Below, piece by piece: positions 1-7,599 of a DNA stretch of 32,305 nt (its first letter is position 1; every line of letters starts with the position of its first letter). The stretch lies in the NCBI RefSeq assembly GCF_900113125.1, contig NZ_FOOG01000043.1, forward strand, positions 1-32,305, given 5' to 3'. Source of the DNA: Halobacillus alkaliphilus (GTDB taxonomy: Bacteria; Bacillota; Bacilli; Bacillales; Halobacillaceae). The position numbers and the translations under genes were made by a program. The notes below the pieces were generated by a model. It saw only the letters and a list, made by a program, of their open reading frames with translations, made no database searches and had not been told where the DNA came from.

Positions 1-320
1 AAGAAAAATAATCACGGGTGTATTTTCTTTATTCAAGCTGAACGATGCGAGATAGTCTGTTATATAAGCATTTCAGGCAGGTTAAGGAGGAGAGGACACT
101 CTCTTTCCGAAGGGTCCGTTCTTCCTAATAAAGTTGGGCTGGTGGGGAAATGGCGAGACTCCCATGGGAGAAGGAATTAGGTGAGATCCCGCAGAGAGTG
201 AAACGAGCGAGGAAGCTCACCGTTCCCCCATAGGAAAGCGAGTTATTTCCCCACCAGCCCTCTTCCACATAGAGTAACGGACCCAATTTATCTCGAAACT
301 GAGTCTTCCACACTTTGGCC
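1..320. repeat. Composite TIR repeat, unit 1 (left end cut by window)
   Basis: This stretch after thiE holds no convincing gene. It contains the right (R) hairpin module of a repeat found several times in the window. The outer stem GGGCTGGTGGGGAAAT (136-151) pairs perfectly with its reverse complement at 245-260. A further outer pair, GGTCCGTT and AACGGACC, flanks it. The inner block has the family hallmarks GAGACTCCC, GAGTGAAACGAGCGAGGA and AGGAAAGCGAG. It ends in the terminal repeat CTCGAAACTGAGTCTTC at about 292-308. Bases 40-90 match the spacer that joins the left and right modules in the unit at 22662-23262, so the left module probably lies just outside the window. Small ORFs here are by-products of the repeat. 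Confidence 0.75.
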
Positions 321-394
321 CTATTGTTGAATAAGTGTGAGTCATTATTGATGTTGATCAGAGTTTAGTAAAAGACATCGCACTCAAAGTTTCG

Positions 395-1012
395 TTATAG
401 ACGTTTTACCGCTTCAGCTATTGATTCGGCGTGTGTGATGGCTGAAACAACTGCTACCCCAGCAGCTCCTGCTTCTATAACCGATGAGGCATTTTCCGTA
501 TTAATCCCTCCGATACCGACAATCGGTAAATCCCGATACGCCTCTCTCAGCTGCTTAATCCAGACGATTCCAACCACAGGCTTGGCGTCTTCCTTCGTAC
601 TCGTTTGAAAGACAGGACCAGCTCCAAGGTAGTCGACCTTTTCTAGCGAACTTTTGGCTATTTCCTGCTCTGTTGAAACTGATAGACCGAGGATTTTGTC
701 TGGAAACTGAGACCTTATAACTTCCACACTAATATCTTCCTGTCCTACATGAACCCCGTCTGCCTCCAGCGGTTCAACCATATCCAAGTCATCATTGACT
801 ATGAAGAGGATCCCTTTGTCCCGGCAAAGACCTCTAAGTTTTCTGCCAAGCTCAAGCTTAGCTTCTCCTTCAAGTGATCCTCTTCCCTTTTCTCTATATT
901 GAAAAGCGGTTATCCCTGCCTGGATGGCCTCATCCAGGACCTCTGCAGGGTCTCTGTCTGTGTCCTGGCTGCCCATCACCAAATACTTTCTTAACTGCTC
1001 AGATAATGTCAT
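395..1012 (-). CDS. thiE: Thiamine-phosphate synthase ThiE
   Basis: This 205-residue cytoplasmic TIM-barrel enzyme joins hydroxymethylpyrimidine diphosphate (HMP-PP) to thiazole phosphate to give thiamine monophosphate. Family motifs seen are FQYREK near residue 37, FIVNDD with DGVHVGQED, GLSVST, DYLGAGPVFQT and the phosphate-binding VGIGGIN near the C-terminus. Length is normal for ThiE. It is the last gene of tenA-thiD-thiM-thiE, and its start overlaps the thiM stop by 4 bases, so the two are probably translationally coupled. Expression should follow the TPP riboswitch upstream of tenA. No hairpin terminator is visible between it and the repeat downstream. Confidence 0.95.
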   Translation of the reverse strand: MTLSEQLRKYLVMGSQDTDRDPAEVLDEAIQAGITAFQYREKGRGSLEGEAKLELGRKLRGLCRDKGILFIVNDDLDMVEPLEADGVHVGQEDISVEVIRSQFPDKILGLSVSTEQEIAKSSLEKVDYLGAGPVFQTSTKEDAKPVVGIVWIKQLREAYRDLPIVGIGGINTENASSVIEAGAAGVAVVSAITHAESIAEAVKRL

Positions 1013-1785
1013 TGATCATTTCTCCTCAGTTGTTCAGGGTCCATAGCCAATGCATCGAGAAAACGAGGAGCAAACGTTCCTGGTCCCTGTACTTCATGTT
1101 GGGAGGCTGCATGTTCAGCCGCCGCTCCGAAAAATTCCAGAGCTGTATGGATCTTGGTTACATTTGAACCAGTTACAGACATGCATGCAGAAAGAATCGA
1201 TCCAAGAAGGCATCCAGTCCCTGTCACCTTCGCTAAAAGAGGGTGTCCTGTTGAATTAGACCGGGTTTTGGCCCCATCAGAAACTACATCAATTTTTCCT
1301 GTGACAACAGCGGTCGTCTTATAAGTTTGTGCTACTCTTTCAGCAATTGATTTCTCGTTCCCTGGACCGGTCGATTCTACCCCTTTTGTCTCTATTTCTT
1401 CTCCTATTAAATGGGCAAGCTCTCCGGCATTCCCTTTAATTACGGCAGGTTTAACACTTTCTAAAATGGTTTGAATACTTTCCGAGCGGAATTTATTGGC
1501 AGGTGCTCCAACAGGATCCACTACCACAGGCACCCCTGCCTCATTAGCTGCCTGGCCAGCTATAATCATGGCACTTACCTGGTTTTCTGTTAATGTCCCT
1601 ATGTTAAGAAGTACACCGTCAGAAAAACGCGATACGTCCTTAACCTCTTCTTTGGCATGGGCCATGATGGGTGAACCACCAAAAGCAAGTAAACCGTTCG
1701 CGCTGAAGTTCATGACCACCTCGTTTGTAATATGATGAATAAGTGGCTGCTTTTGCCGTACTTCCTTAATGATATTTACATCCAT
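1009..1785 (-). CDS. thiM: Hydroxyethylthiazole kinase ThiM
   Basis: ThiM phosphorylates 5-hydroxyethyl-4-methylthiazole (HET) using ATP, which allows salvaged thiazole to enter thiamine synthesis. The 258-residue protein starts with the usual helix and PLIHHITNEV, has ANGLLAFGGSPIMAH near residue 30, VVDPVGA near 90, GNAGEL near 118 and the catalytic VTGTGCLLG loop near 188-196. A good Shine-Dalgarno (GAGGAGG) lies inside the end of thiD, 10 bases before the ATG, and the genes overlap by 10 bases. Together with ThiW, which likely imports the thiazole, this marks the cluster as salvage rather than de novo synthesis. Confidence 0.95.
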   Translation of the reverse strand: MDVNIIKEVRQKQPLIHHITNEVVMNFSANGLLAFGGSPIMAHAKEEVKDVSRFSDGVLLNIGTLTENQVSAMIIAGQAANEAGVPVVVDPVGAPANKFRSESIQTILESVKPAVIKGNAGELAHLIGEEIETKGVESTGPGNEKSIAERVAQTYKTTAVVTGKIDVVSDGAKTRSNSTGHPLLAKVTGTGCLLGSILSACMSVTGSNVTKIHTALEFFGAAAEHAASQHEVQGPGTFAPRFLDALAMDPEQLRRNDQ

Positions 1786-2588
1786 TTGTTAGAAACCTCC
1801 TCACGAGCAGCGAAATGATTGGTCGGACCGCTGCCATGTCCAAGATCGAAGGAATGCCGAATGGCTTCTGTAACAAAATGTTTAGCTTGTTTTACAGCTT
1901 CCGGTAACGAGTATCCCCGCGCCAGGTAAGCAGTAATCGCTGCTGAGTACGTACATCCGGTCCCATGAGTGTTTTTTGTCTGAATACGTTCTGATTCGAA
2001 GGTATAGATCTCATTTCCATCAAATAAATAATCGACGGCTGTTCCTTTCTTATGCCCGCCTTTGACTAAGGCTGCACCTGCCCCGAAGTTCTTAACGATA
2101 GCTTCAGCCGCTTCTTTCATGTCTTTCTCCGTTTTAATTCTTTTTCCGGTTATCTCTTCCGCTTCCGGGATGTTAGGGGTTACTAAAGACGTTAAAGGTA
2201 GCAGCTGATTTCGTAATACTTCCCGGGACTCTTCCTCACTTAAAGAATCACCACTTTGTGCAATCATAACGGGATCCATTACATAATAAGCATCGATCTT
2301 CGGGATCCAGTCAGCTATTACGTTCATCATATCTTTTTGAGCGACCATTCCTGTTTTCAGGGCATGAACCGGCATATCCTCAGAAATCGACTGAAGTTGT
2401 TTTTCTAGGAATCCAAGAGGCAAGTGGTGAACATCCTTTACTCCCGTTGTATTTTGAGCAACAGCAGATGTGATCACAGCCATCCCGTAGCACTTTAATT
2501 CTTGGAATGTCTTTAAATCCGCCTGGATACCTGCACCTCCGCTTGGATCTGTACCTGCAATAGTCAATGCGCATGGAACGTGTTTCAT
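1776..2588 (-). CDS. thiD: Hydroxymethylpyrimidine/phosphomethylpyrimidine kinase ThiD
   Basis: ThiD is a ribokinase-fold enzyme that phosphorylates hydroxymethylpyrimidine (HMP) to HMP-P and HMP-PP, the pyrimidine substrate of ThiE. The 270-residue sequence shows the N-terminal ALTIAGTDPSGGAGIQADLKT, the middle YVMDPVMIAQSGD, VTPNIPEAEEITG, ALVKGGH and the catalytic anion hole NTHGTGCTYSAAI near residue 208. It overlaps tenA by 4 bases and thiM by 10 bases. A pyridoxal kinase (PdxK-type ThiD paralog) is the main alternative, but the operon context argues for the thiamine role. Confidence 0.95.
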   Translation of the reverse strand: MKHVPCALTIAGTDPSGGAGIQADLKTFQELKCYGMAVITSAVAQNTTGVKDVHHLPLGFLEKQLQSISEDMPVHALKTGMVAQKDMMNVIADWIPKIDAYYVMDPVMIAQSGDSLSEEESREVLRNQLLPLTSLVTPNIPEAEEITGKRIKTEKDMKEAAEAIVKNFGAGAALVKGGHKKGTAVDYLFDGNEIYTFESERIQTKNTHGTGCTYSAAITAYLARGYSLPEAVKQAKHFVTEAIRHSFDLGHGSGPTNHFAAREEVSNKWM

Positions 2589-3274
2589 TTAGCCTCCACC
2601 GCCTTTCCTTCAGGCCATTCTTCACATGTATAAGCCATTTCCCAAAAAGCCAACTCCAATTGGCAGCTTTTTCGAAAAGCATCTCTAATACGATTGAGTT
2701 CTTTTTCCGAAGCCTGTTCAGCTAAATGATCCAGGCGGCTTCGTAAATGATCCGTCAGAATTTGCATCTCGCTTTCGGCATAGAATTTTATCCAGGGATA
2801 AAAAGGGTGATCTTTGTCAGGCTCATACTCCTCCATCAAATACCTCCCTATCTCTAAGTAGGTCCAAGGACAAGGAAGCAGTGCGGCAATAATTTCACCA
2901 AGTCCTCCCATTTGAGCATGGTACATCATATGCTTCACATAATGGTCAGCCGTTGGAGGGAGCGGGTAACCTTGAAGGTCCTCGTACCGAATACCAATAT
3001 ACTCGCACAAATTATGATGGGGATGTACTTCACTATGAAGGACAAAATTGACCTGTTCGTTAAAATATTGAATATCTTCACGTTCCGTTGACTTGGAAAT
3101 TGCAATTCCATAAATGTGCATAAACGCGTTCAAATACTCGTAATCTGCTTTTATATAGTGAGCTATAGACTCTGAAGGAAGACGACCCTTTCCAATTCCT
3201 TCAACAAATGAATGATGAAAAATTCTTTCGAAGATATCGTGGTTTTCTTGTCTTAACTGTTCTGTAAATGACAT
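2585..3274 (-). CDS. tenA: Aminopyrimidine aminohydrolase / thiaminase II TenA
   Basis: TenA hydrolyses aminopyrimidine breakdown products of thiamine to hydroxymethylpyrimidine (HMP), feeding ThiD. The 229-residue all-helical protein carries LLPCPWTYLEIG, in which Cys135 falls at the position of the catalytic cysteine of Bacillus TenA. IKADYEYL near residue 41 and MAYTCEEWPE near the C-terminus also fit the family. AGGAGG lies 7 bases before the ATG. It is the first gene of the four-gene salvage operon behind the TPP riboswitch at 3331-3426. Confidence 0.95.
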   Translation of the reverse strand: MSFTEQLRQENHDIFERIFHHSFVEGIGKGRLPSESIAHYIKADYEYLNAFMHIYGIAISKSTEREDIQYFNEQVNFVLHSEVHPHHNLCEYIGIRYEDLQGYPLPPTADHYVKHMMYHAQMGGLGEIIAALLPCPWTYLEIGRYLMEEYEPDKDHPFYPWIKFYAESEMQILTDHLRSRLDHLAEQASEKELNRIRDAFRKSCQLELAFWEMAYTCEEWPEGKAVEAK

Positions 3275-3330
3275 GAAAATGCCTCCTGGTTTATTCGGAA
3301 GCTACTAGGCAGGGAAGGGGGGGTGGCTGC

Positions 3331-3426
3331 TTACTACTTCCCTCCGCTGGCATGATCCAGATCAGGTGTTAAGGGACCAAGGAATTTATTTCCTTATCTC
3401 AGCGAACACTCGCGCCCCTAGTAGTT
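3331..3426 (-). promoter_or_regulatory. TPP riboswitch (THI element) upstream of tenA
   Basis: Read on the minus strand, the conserved core is intact: ACTACTAGGGG at the 5' end, GCTGAGATAAGG, CCCTTAACACCTGATCTGG, then ATGCCAGCGGAGGGAAGTAGT closing P1. It lies between the thiW stop and tenA. No stem followed by a T-run comes after it. However, CCTAGTAG at about 3301-3309 can compete with P1, so control may act on translation of tenA. The mechanism is inferred; the aptamer itself is clear. Confidence 0.95.
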
Positions 3427-3433
3427 TCCGTGT

Positions 3434-3461
3434 ATTATGGTTGTAAGATATATTTTTCCAA
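3434..3461 (-). promoter_or_regulatory. Possible promoter for tenA operon inside thiW end
   Basis: On the minus strand TTGGAA, a 16-base spacer and CATAAT overlap the last codons and stop of thiW, just before the tenA-side riboswitch. The -10 box is good and the -35 box weak. It would let the salvage genes be transcribed apart from thiW. Confidence 0.35.
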
Positions 3462-3923
3462 TTTAACTCTTGAAACGATGATCCATCCTATCATGGCACC
3501 TGATATACTGCTTACTAAGAAGGATGGAAGAAATACCAAAGCTCCAGACGAGCTGCCCATTAGTATATTGGCATAAGGAACAGCAAATAAGGCACCAATA
3601 ACTCCTGTACCAAGCACTTCACCGGCAACTGCTGCCATTTTATTCTGAAACCATTTATATAGAACACCCGCAAGAAATGCACCGATCATTCCTCCAGGAA
3701 ATGCGAGCAGTGTACCTAATCCGAGGAGGAGACGTAATAGACCGATCATAAAAGCTATGGTTACAGCCGGTAAAGGACCAAGCGTTACAGCTGCCATCAC
3801 GTTTACCGCATGCTGGACTGGGTAAGCCTTTGCTACTCCTGCTGGAAACCAGAGCAGCTGGGCACCAAGTGTTCCAATCGCAACAAATGCAGCCATAGTC
3901 GTTAGTAATCTTGTTTTGTTCAT
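3435..3923 (-). CDS. thiW: ThiW, substrate-binding (S) component of a thiazole ECF transporter
   Basis: A 162-residue, very hydrophobic protein with about five membrane helices. It matches the ThiW family: short length, an N-terminal MAAFVAIGTLGAQLLWFP segment, AYPVQHAVNVMAAVTLGPLPA, then GMIGAFLAGVLYKW. ThiW proteins are thought to bind the thiazole moiety and share the energizing EcfAA'T module, which is encoded elsewhere. It has its own TPP riboswitch and terminator upstream, and ThiM, which would phosphorylate the imported thiazole, is in the next operon. GGGAGG sits 6 bases before the ATG. Confidence 0.85.
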   Translation of the reverse strand: MNKTRLLTTMAAFVAIGTLGAQLLWFPAGVAKAYPVQHAVNVMAAVTLGPLPAVTIAFMIGLLRLLLGLGTLLAFPGGMIGAFLAGVLYKWFQNKMAAVAGEVLGTGVIGALFAVPYANILMGSSSGALVFLPSFLVSSISGAMIGWIIVSRVKLEKYILQP

Positions 3924-3952
3924 TTCTGTCCTCCCTTCCGTAGGGGAAAAAT

Positions 3953-3984
3953 AAAAAAGTCAGATCCTGGGAAGGACCTGACTT
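3953..3984 (-). terminator. Riboswitch-controlled terminator before thiW
   Basis: On the minus strand, AAGTCAGGTCC and GGATCTGACTT form an 11-bp stem with a 6-base loop, followed by a run of T. It lies between the TPP aptamer at 4013-4109 and the thiW start, the layout of a transcription-terminating TPP riboswitch. Confidence 0.85.
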
Positions 3985-4012
3985 AAAAGGGTAATGTCTA
4001 ATAAAAATAGTA

Positions 4013-4109
4013 GACTACTTCCCTCCGCTGGTGTTAACCAGATCAGGTTCTTAAGAGTCGGAATGCTTCATTGCTTTCCTCTCAGCCTATTCAGGCTCCC
4101 CTAGTAGTT
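4013..4109 (-). promoter_or_regulatory. TPP riboswitch upstream of thiW
   Basis: The minus strand shows AACTACTAGGGGAGCC, GGCTGAGAGG, AGAACCTGATCTGG and ACACCAGCGGAGGGAAGTAGT, the complete conserved TPP aptamer. It is followed by the terminator at 3953-3984, so high thiamine pyrophosphate should stop transcription before thiW. Confidence 0.95.
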
Positions 4110-4138
4110 ATAATCATAGATTCACTTGGTTGTTTTAT

Positions 4139-4167
4139 ACTATAACAAAGTTAATGATAGATGTCAT
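4139..4167 (-). promoter_or_regulatory. SigA-type promoter for thiW
   Basis: On the minus strand ATGACA, a 17-base spacer and TATAGT lie about 30 bases before the TPP aptamer. Both boxes are one base from consensus. The promoter region lies close to, and upstream of, the divergent lipoprotein gene. Confidence 0.6.
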
Positions 4168-4208
4168 GGAAAATTATTCAAAAAATTAATAGAAAGGCAG
4201 GCAAGTTT

Positions 4209-4736
4209 ATGAAAGCTTTAGCATGCTTGTTTATCATAACTATGATTCTGACAGGGTGTGGATCTGCACCAACTTCAAATTCGGATAACCCGTCCCAAGA
4301 ATCACCCGAACAAGAAAATCCGGCTCCTCCTGAAATTACCGGATATGTTATGGATCAGAAAAAGGACCAAATTCTAGTGGTGGCTCCTTTGGAACCTGAT
4401 TCAGAAAGTAACCCGAAGGCTATGTGGGTCTCCGAGGCTCCTAAGGGCCGCTGGGTAGGTAAACAAGTAGAAGTGTGGGTGAAAAATGGAGTCCGCGAAT
4501 CCTTCCCCTCTCAGGCTGAAGCTGAGCAGGTGACAGTGCTCGAAATGAGCCAAGTAGAGGGCGCAGATCTGGAAGCTTCCGAGGCTCTGTCTAAAGCGCT
4601 AATGGAGATCCCTGGCGATAAACTATTAGCCGTAAAGCTGATTTTATACCTTGAGGAAGAAGATAAATGGGAGGTTCAACTAACAAGGATTGATTCTAGT
4701 AATGAGGATTTAGAAACAATGATTGCTGATCGATAA
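4209..4736 (+). CDS. Small DUF-type lipoprotein (unknown function)
   Basis: The 175-residue protein has a lipoprotein signal: MKALACLFIITMILTGCGSA, with lipobox LTGC, so it is probably attached to the outer face of the membrane. A low-complexity Ser/Pro/Glu/Asn linker follows (residues about 22-42). A small globular part comes next, starting EITGYVMDQKKDQILVVAP and containing WVSEAPKGRWVGKQVEVWV. The latter resembles the beta-strand-rich DUF3221-type domains of Bacillus lipoproteins; I am not sure of the family. I chose the ATG at 4209 because the upstream in-frame ATG at 4161 has no ribosome binding site and overlaps the thiW promoter. It faces pucR across a shared terminator. Confidence 0.75.
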   Translation: MKALACLFIITMILTGCGSAPTSNSDNPSQESPEQENPAPPEITGYVMDQKKDQILVVAPLEPDSESNPKAMWVSEAPKGRWVGKQVEVWVKNGVRESFPSQAEAEQVTVLEMSQVEGADLEASEALSKALMEIPGDKLLAVKLILYLEEEDKWEVQLTRIDSSNEDLETMIADR

Positions 4737-4742
4737 CAAATA

Positions 4743-4779
4743 AAATGAGCAGCTCCTCTGTAAAAGGAGCGCTCATTTT
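4743..4779. terminator. Bidirectional terminator between lipoprotein gene and pucR
   Basis: AAATGAGCAGCTCCT and AGGAGCGCTCATTT form a long stem around a short loop, with A-runs and T-runs on both sides. It can serve the plus-strand lipoprotein gene and the minus-strand pucR-like gene, whose last codons it overlaps. Confidence 0.8.
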
Positions 4780-6443
4780 TCAATTTTCTTCAACATCCAT
4801 AAACGTACACTGAGTTCCAGGAGGAAAAGATCATCTGCATCCAATAAAGAAAGCCCTGTTAGTTGTTCAATATTCCTTAAGCGATGCAGCAATGACTGGC
4901 GATGAAGGTTTAAGGCACGTGCCGTCTGGCTTACATTACTATTGTATTTGTTATAAACAATGAACGTATGAATTAAATCCGTCTGTCTTCGTTGATCATA
5001 TTCGATTAGTTTTTCCAAGGTATTCTGGACAATAAACTCAATTTCCTTTTCGTGTGATAGGGCCATTAACAAGCGATTCATTCGTGTATCACTGAAAAAA
5101 GTGCGGTCACCATCTTCATGTTTCTGGCGCCCGATATTTAATGCGGTAGCGGCTTCTTCATAGCTCTGGTGGAAGTTGTACAGGCCATCTTTATGGCAGG
5201 AGACTCCCCAGGAAATCGTAATACCAGCAAGTAACTCATGAAGGCGCCGCTCTACAAGATCAAGAAATTGATTGGCTGTCTCCGGGTATGTCTTGGCATC
5301 TGCTTCTATATAAACAATGACTTCCCCTTCATCAAACGTGGTCATCGTCTGACGCTTCAGCACATCGCCCGCATGTGTCACTTCCTTTTGAATATAGTAG
5401 TTCCGGCTGTGCATCGAGGAAGATTGGACCGAGTGCTCCTCTGAGCCTACAGGACCATCAATCTGCTTTTTAAATCGAATATCCCCTACTAGACAGACAT
5501 AAGGTTTATCTAAATCGTAGCCAAGGAGATGAGCTTTTGCCAACAGCGACTTATCGATATCGATTTCGGTTTTGGCAAGTTCAAGCAGAAAGTTATCCTT
5601 CAAGCGGATTTCGGTCATTTCGATTGCGTTTTCTTTCACAAAATATAGAGCGCAAGCCGTTAACGTATGCTCTAAAATTGATAAATCCACCCATGACAAT
5701 TCATGGTCCTCCTCTGGCTTAAATAGCAGATATCCTTGCTTTTTATAATTCGAAAGGATCGTCAGCTGATAGCAAAAATGCGGACCTATTTCATATTTTT
5801 CAATGTAATGGACTAATGGATGATCACTAAAAGGCTCTGGAGAAACGAGTTGAAACGCTTCGCTTTCTTTTCCATTCAGTACGTCCAGAAAGTAACGGTC
5901 GAATTGCTGATTAGCTCTGATTTGTTTATTATGATCACTGATAGCCGCAGGAATATGAGTATTATCGTAAAGAATCGTAGTGATTTCCTGCAATCCTTTG
6001 CCGTTCAATACACAATTAATCAATTCCTGGCGGATGGCTTCGGCTCGCTGCTGTCCGGTCTGCTTTTCTTCACTTATTAAACGAAGAACATCATGCAGAA
6101 TATCCCCGAATCTGACCTCCCATGGAATTTCCATAATCATAAAATTGTGTTCCTCTGCTATTTTCAGAATGCGGTCCGGTATTTTGTAAAGATATCGTCC
6201 TGTAGCAAAAGCAAGAGCTGAAGCATCTGCACGAATAACATCCTTCACGTATTCCTCAAGTGCCGTTATATCTTCCCCACATCCCACCCCGGTACTCAGC
6301 ACAAATTCATTATTTCTCACAAAATTTTCAACGGGGGTCTCGATTACGGATATCCATTGTACGGGCTTATCTGTGATCTTAGTTAACACTTTGGCTTGTT
6401 CAAAAATAGGTAACCGCAGCACATTTTCCACTGAAACTCCCAT
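4773..6443 (-). CDS. PucR-family transcriptional regulator
   Basis: A regulator of about 556 residues. The N-terminal PucR domain (about residues 1-120) begins GVSVENVLRLPIFEQAKVL and includes EFVLSTGVG. A central GAF/GGDEF-like CdaR region contains ISWGVSCHKDGLYNFHQSYEEA. The C-terminal helix-turn-helix of the PucR/CdaR type reads NVSQTARALNLHRQSLLHRL, then IEQLTGLSL near the end. Members usually activate nearby catabolic operons in response to a metabolite. It lies 16 bases after the EutB-like gene on the same strand, so it likely controls that gene. AGGAG is 8 bases before the ATG at 6443 and only 1 base before an alternative GTG at 6452, so I prefer the ATG. The inducer is not evident. 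Confidence 0.88.
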   Translation of the reverse strand: MGVSVENVLRLPIFEQAKVLTKITDKPVQWISVIETPVENFVRNNEFVLSTGVGCGEDITALEEYVKDVIRADASALAFATGRYLYKIPDRILKIAEEHNFMIMEIPWEVRFGDILHDVLRLISEEKQTGQQRAEAIRQELINCVLNGKGLQEITTILYDNTHIPAAISDHNKQIRANQQFDRYFLDVLNGKESEAFQLVSPEPFSDHPLVHYIEKYEIGPHFCYQLTILSNYKKQGYLLFKPEEDHELSWVDLSILEHTLTACALYFVKENAIEMTEIRLKDNFLLELAKTEIDIDKSLLAKAHLLGYDLDKPYVCLVGDIRFKKQIDGPVGSEEHSVQSSSMHSRNYYIQKEVTHAGDVLKRQTMTTFDEGEVIVYIEADAKTYPETANQFLDLVERRLHELLAGITISWGVSCHKDGLYNFHQSYEEAATALNIGRQKHEDGDRTFFSDTRMNRLLMALSHEKEIEFIVQNTLEKLIEYDQRRQTDLIHTFIVYNKYNSNVSQTARALNLHRQSLLHRLRNIEQLTGLSLLDADDLFLLELSVRLWMLKKIEK

Positions 6444-6459
6444 TCGCTTCACTCCTGCC

Positions 6460-7434
6460 CTATTGATTCTTAATTAAGTGATCGATGGTGTATTGGTCAA
6501 TGTTGTTTCCGCTGACCACCAGTACGATATGGTTACCCTTAGCACTCTTTTCGTTAAGCAGCCAGCCAATCCCTGCTGCAGCAGCGCCTTCCACCGCCAT
6601 TTTGTGATGGTTCAGCATGAATAAAATTCCGTTACCAATCGATGCTTCAGAAACCAACTTTGCTTCGTCTAAAAAAGTTTGTGTTAAAGGAAACGTGTAC
6701 TCATTATTAGGACCAAGACCGCCAAGCAGACTATCTGCAAGCGTGTCTTCTTCTTTGAGGATAACCGGCTTGCCTTTTAGCAGACTCTCATACATAACCG
6801 CTGACTTTTCCATTGAGACCCCGGTGATTTGAATGGCAGGATCAATACTCTTTAAAGAAACACCAATACCCGATAATAATCCTCCCCCCGATAAAGGGAT
6901 AATCGCCTGATCAACCTCCGGACACTGCTCCATAATTTCAAGTCCAATGGTCCCTTGACCTGCGATCACTTCCTGATCATCAAAAGGCTTGATAACAGTC
7001 ATACCGGCTTCTCTCTGAAGCTCATAGCAGCGGGCTTCAGCATCATCCTGACTTTCCCCGACCACCTCTACCTCAGCTCCCAGACGCTTCAAACGATCGA
7101 CTTTTGCCGCGGGTACACGATTAGATATACATACAACACATGGAATGTTAGATTTTCCCGCCACATAGGAGACAGCGATTCCATGGTTTCCCGTAGAAAA
7201 AGTAGCGACCCCTTTTTCTTTTTCCTCCGGTGTCAGAGAGAGGATTTTGTTCGCAGCCCCCCTCAGCTTAAATGATCCGGTGGGATGAAGATGCTCCAGC
7301 TTTAAATAAACATGTGCGCCCGCATGATGGGAGAGGTGCTCAGAATAAATTAAAGGCGTTGGACCATCAACTACCTCTTTAATGCGTTTCTTTGCTTTCC
7401 AGACTTCTCTAAACGGCAATAATGGATGCTCCAC
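6460..7434 (-). CDS. eutB: EutB-like PLP-dependent threonine/hydroxyectoine-pathway dehydratase
   Basis: A fold-type II PLP enzyme of 324 residues. The PLP lysine lies in PTGSFKLRGAANKIL (near residue 56), with STGNHG, the glycine loop PLSGGGLLSGIG and the C-terminal VVSGNNID. Segments FDDQEVIAGQGTIGLE, TGVSMEKSAVM and DTLADSLLGGLG resemble EutB, the hydroxyectoine-utilization dehydratase, more than the catabolic or biosynthetic IlvA/TdcB enzymes, but this is from memory of the families. It lacks the C-terminal ACT regulatory domain. The start is GTG at 7434 with AGGGGG 8 bases upstream. It is followed by the PucR-like regulator. A plain serine/threonine dehydratase is the alternative; no other ectoine-degradation gene is in the window. 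Confidence 0.75.
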   Translation of the reverse strand: MEHPLLPFREVWKAKKRIKEVVDGPTPLIYSEHLSHHAGAHVYLKLEHLHPTGSFKLRGAANKILSLTPEEKEKGVATFSTGNHGIAVSYVAGKSNIPCVVCISNRVPAAKVDRLKRLGAEVEVVGESQDDAEARCYELQREAGMTVIKPFDDQEVIAGQGTIGLEIMEQCPEVDQAIIPLSGGGLLSGIGVSLKSIDPAIQITGVSMEKSAVMYESLLKGKPVILKEEDTLADSLLGGLGPNNEYTFPLTQTFLDEAKLVSEASIGNGILFMLNHHKMAVEGAAAAGIGWLLNEKSAKGNHIVLVVSGNNIDQYTIDHLIKNQ

Positions 7435-7503
7435 CAGCCCGTCCCCCTTTTTTTACTATATGAGACAACCGTTCTGACTTTTCTGATATTTTTGTTGTAC
7501 TTC

Positions 7504-7532
7504 TTATTATAGTTGATAGTACGCTTCTTATA
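7504..7532 (-). promoter_or_regulatory. Possible SigA promoter for the eutB-pucR pair
   Basis: The minus strand has a perfect TATAAT (7504-7509) with a weak -35 box TTTATA 17 bases away (7527-7532). It is about 70 bases before the GTG start. The weak -35 box would suit an activator-dependent promoter. Confidence 0.4.
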
Positions 7533-7599
7533 AAAGAGTCTGTCAGGAAAAAACAATTTTCCTCTTTTTTTGATTAAATCTCCGAGGTCCTTGCTACAG

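Noticed and set aside
125-313. Small minus-strand ORF at the window start
   Set aside because: It lies wholly inside the R hairpin module of the repeat, has no ribosome site and matches no protein pattern.
4161-4208. Longer N-terminus for the lipoprotein
   Set aside because: It would put 16 residues before the signal peptide, has no ribosome site and overlaps the thiW promoter.
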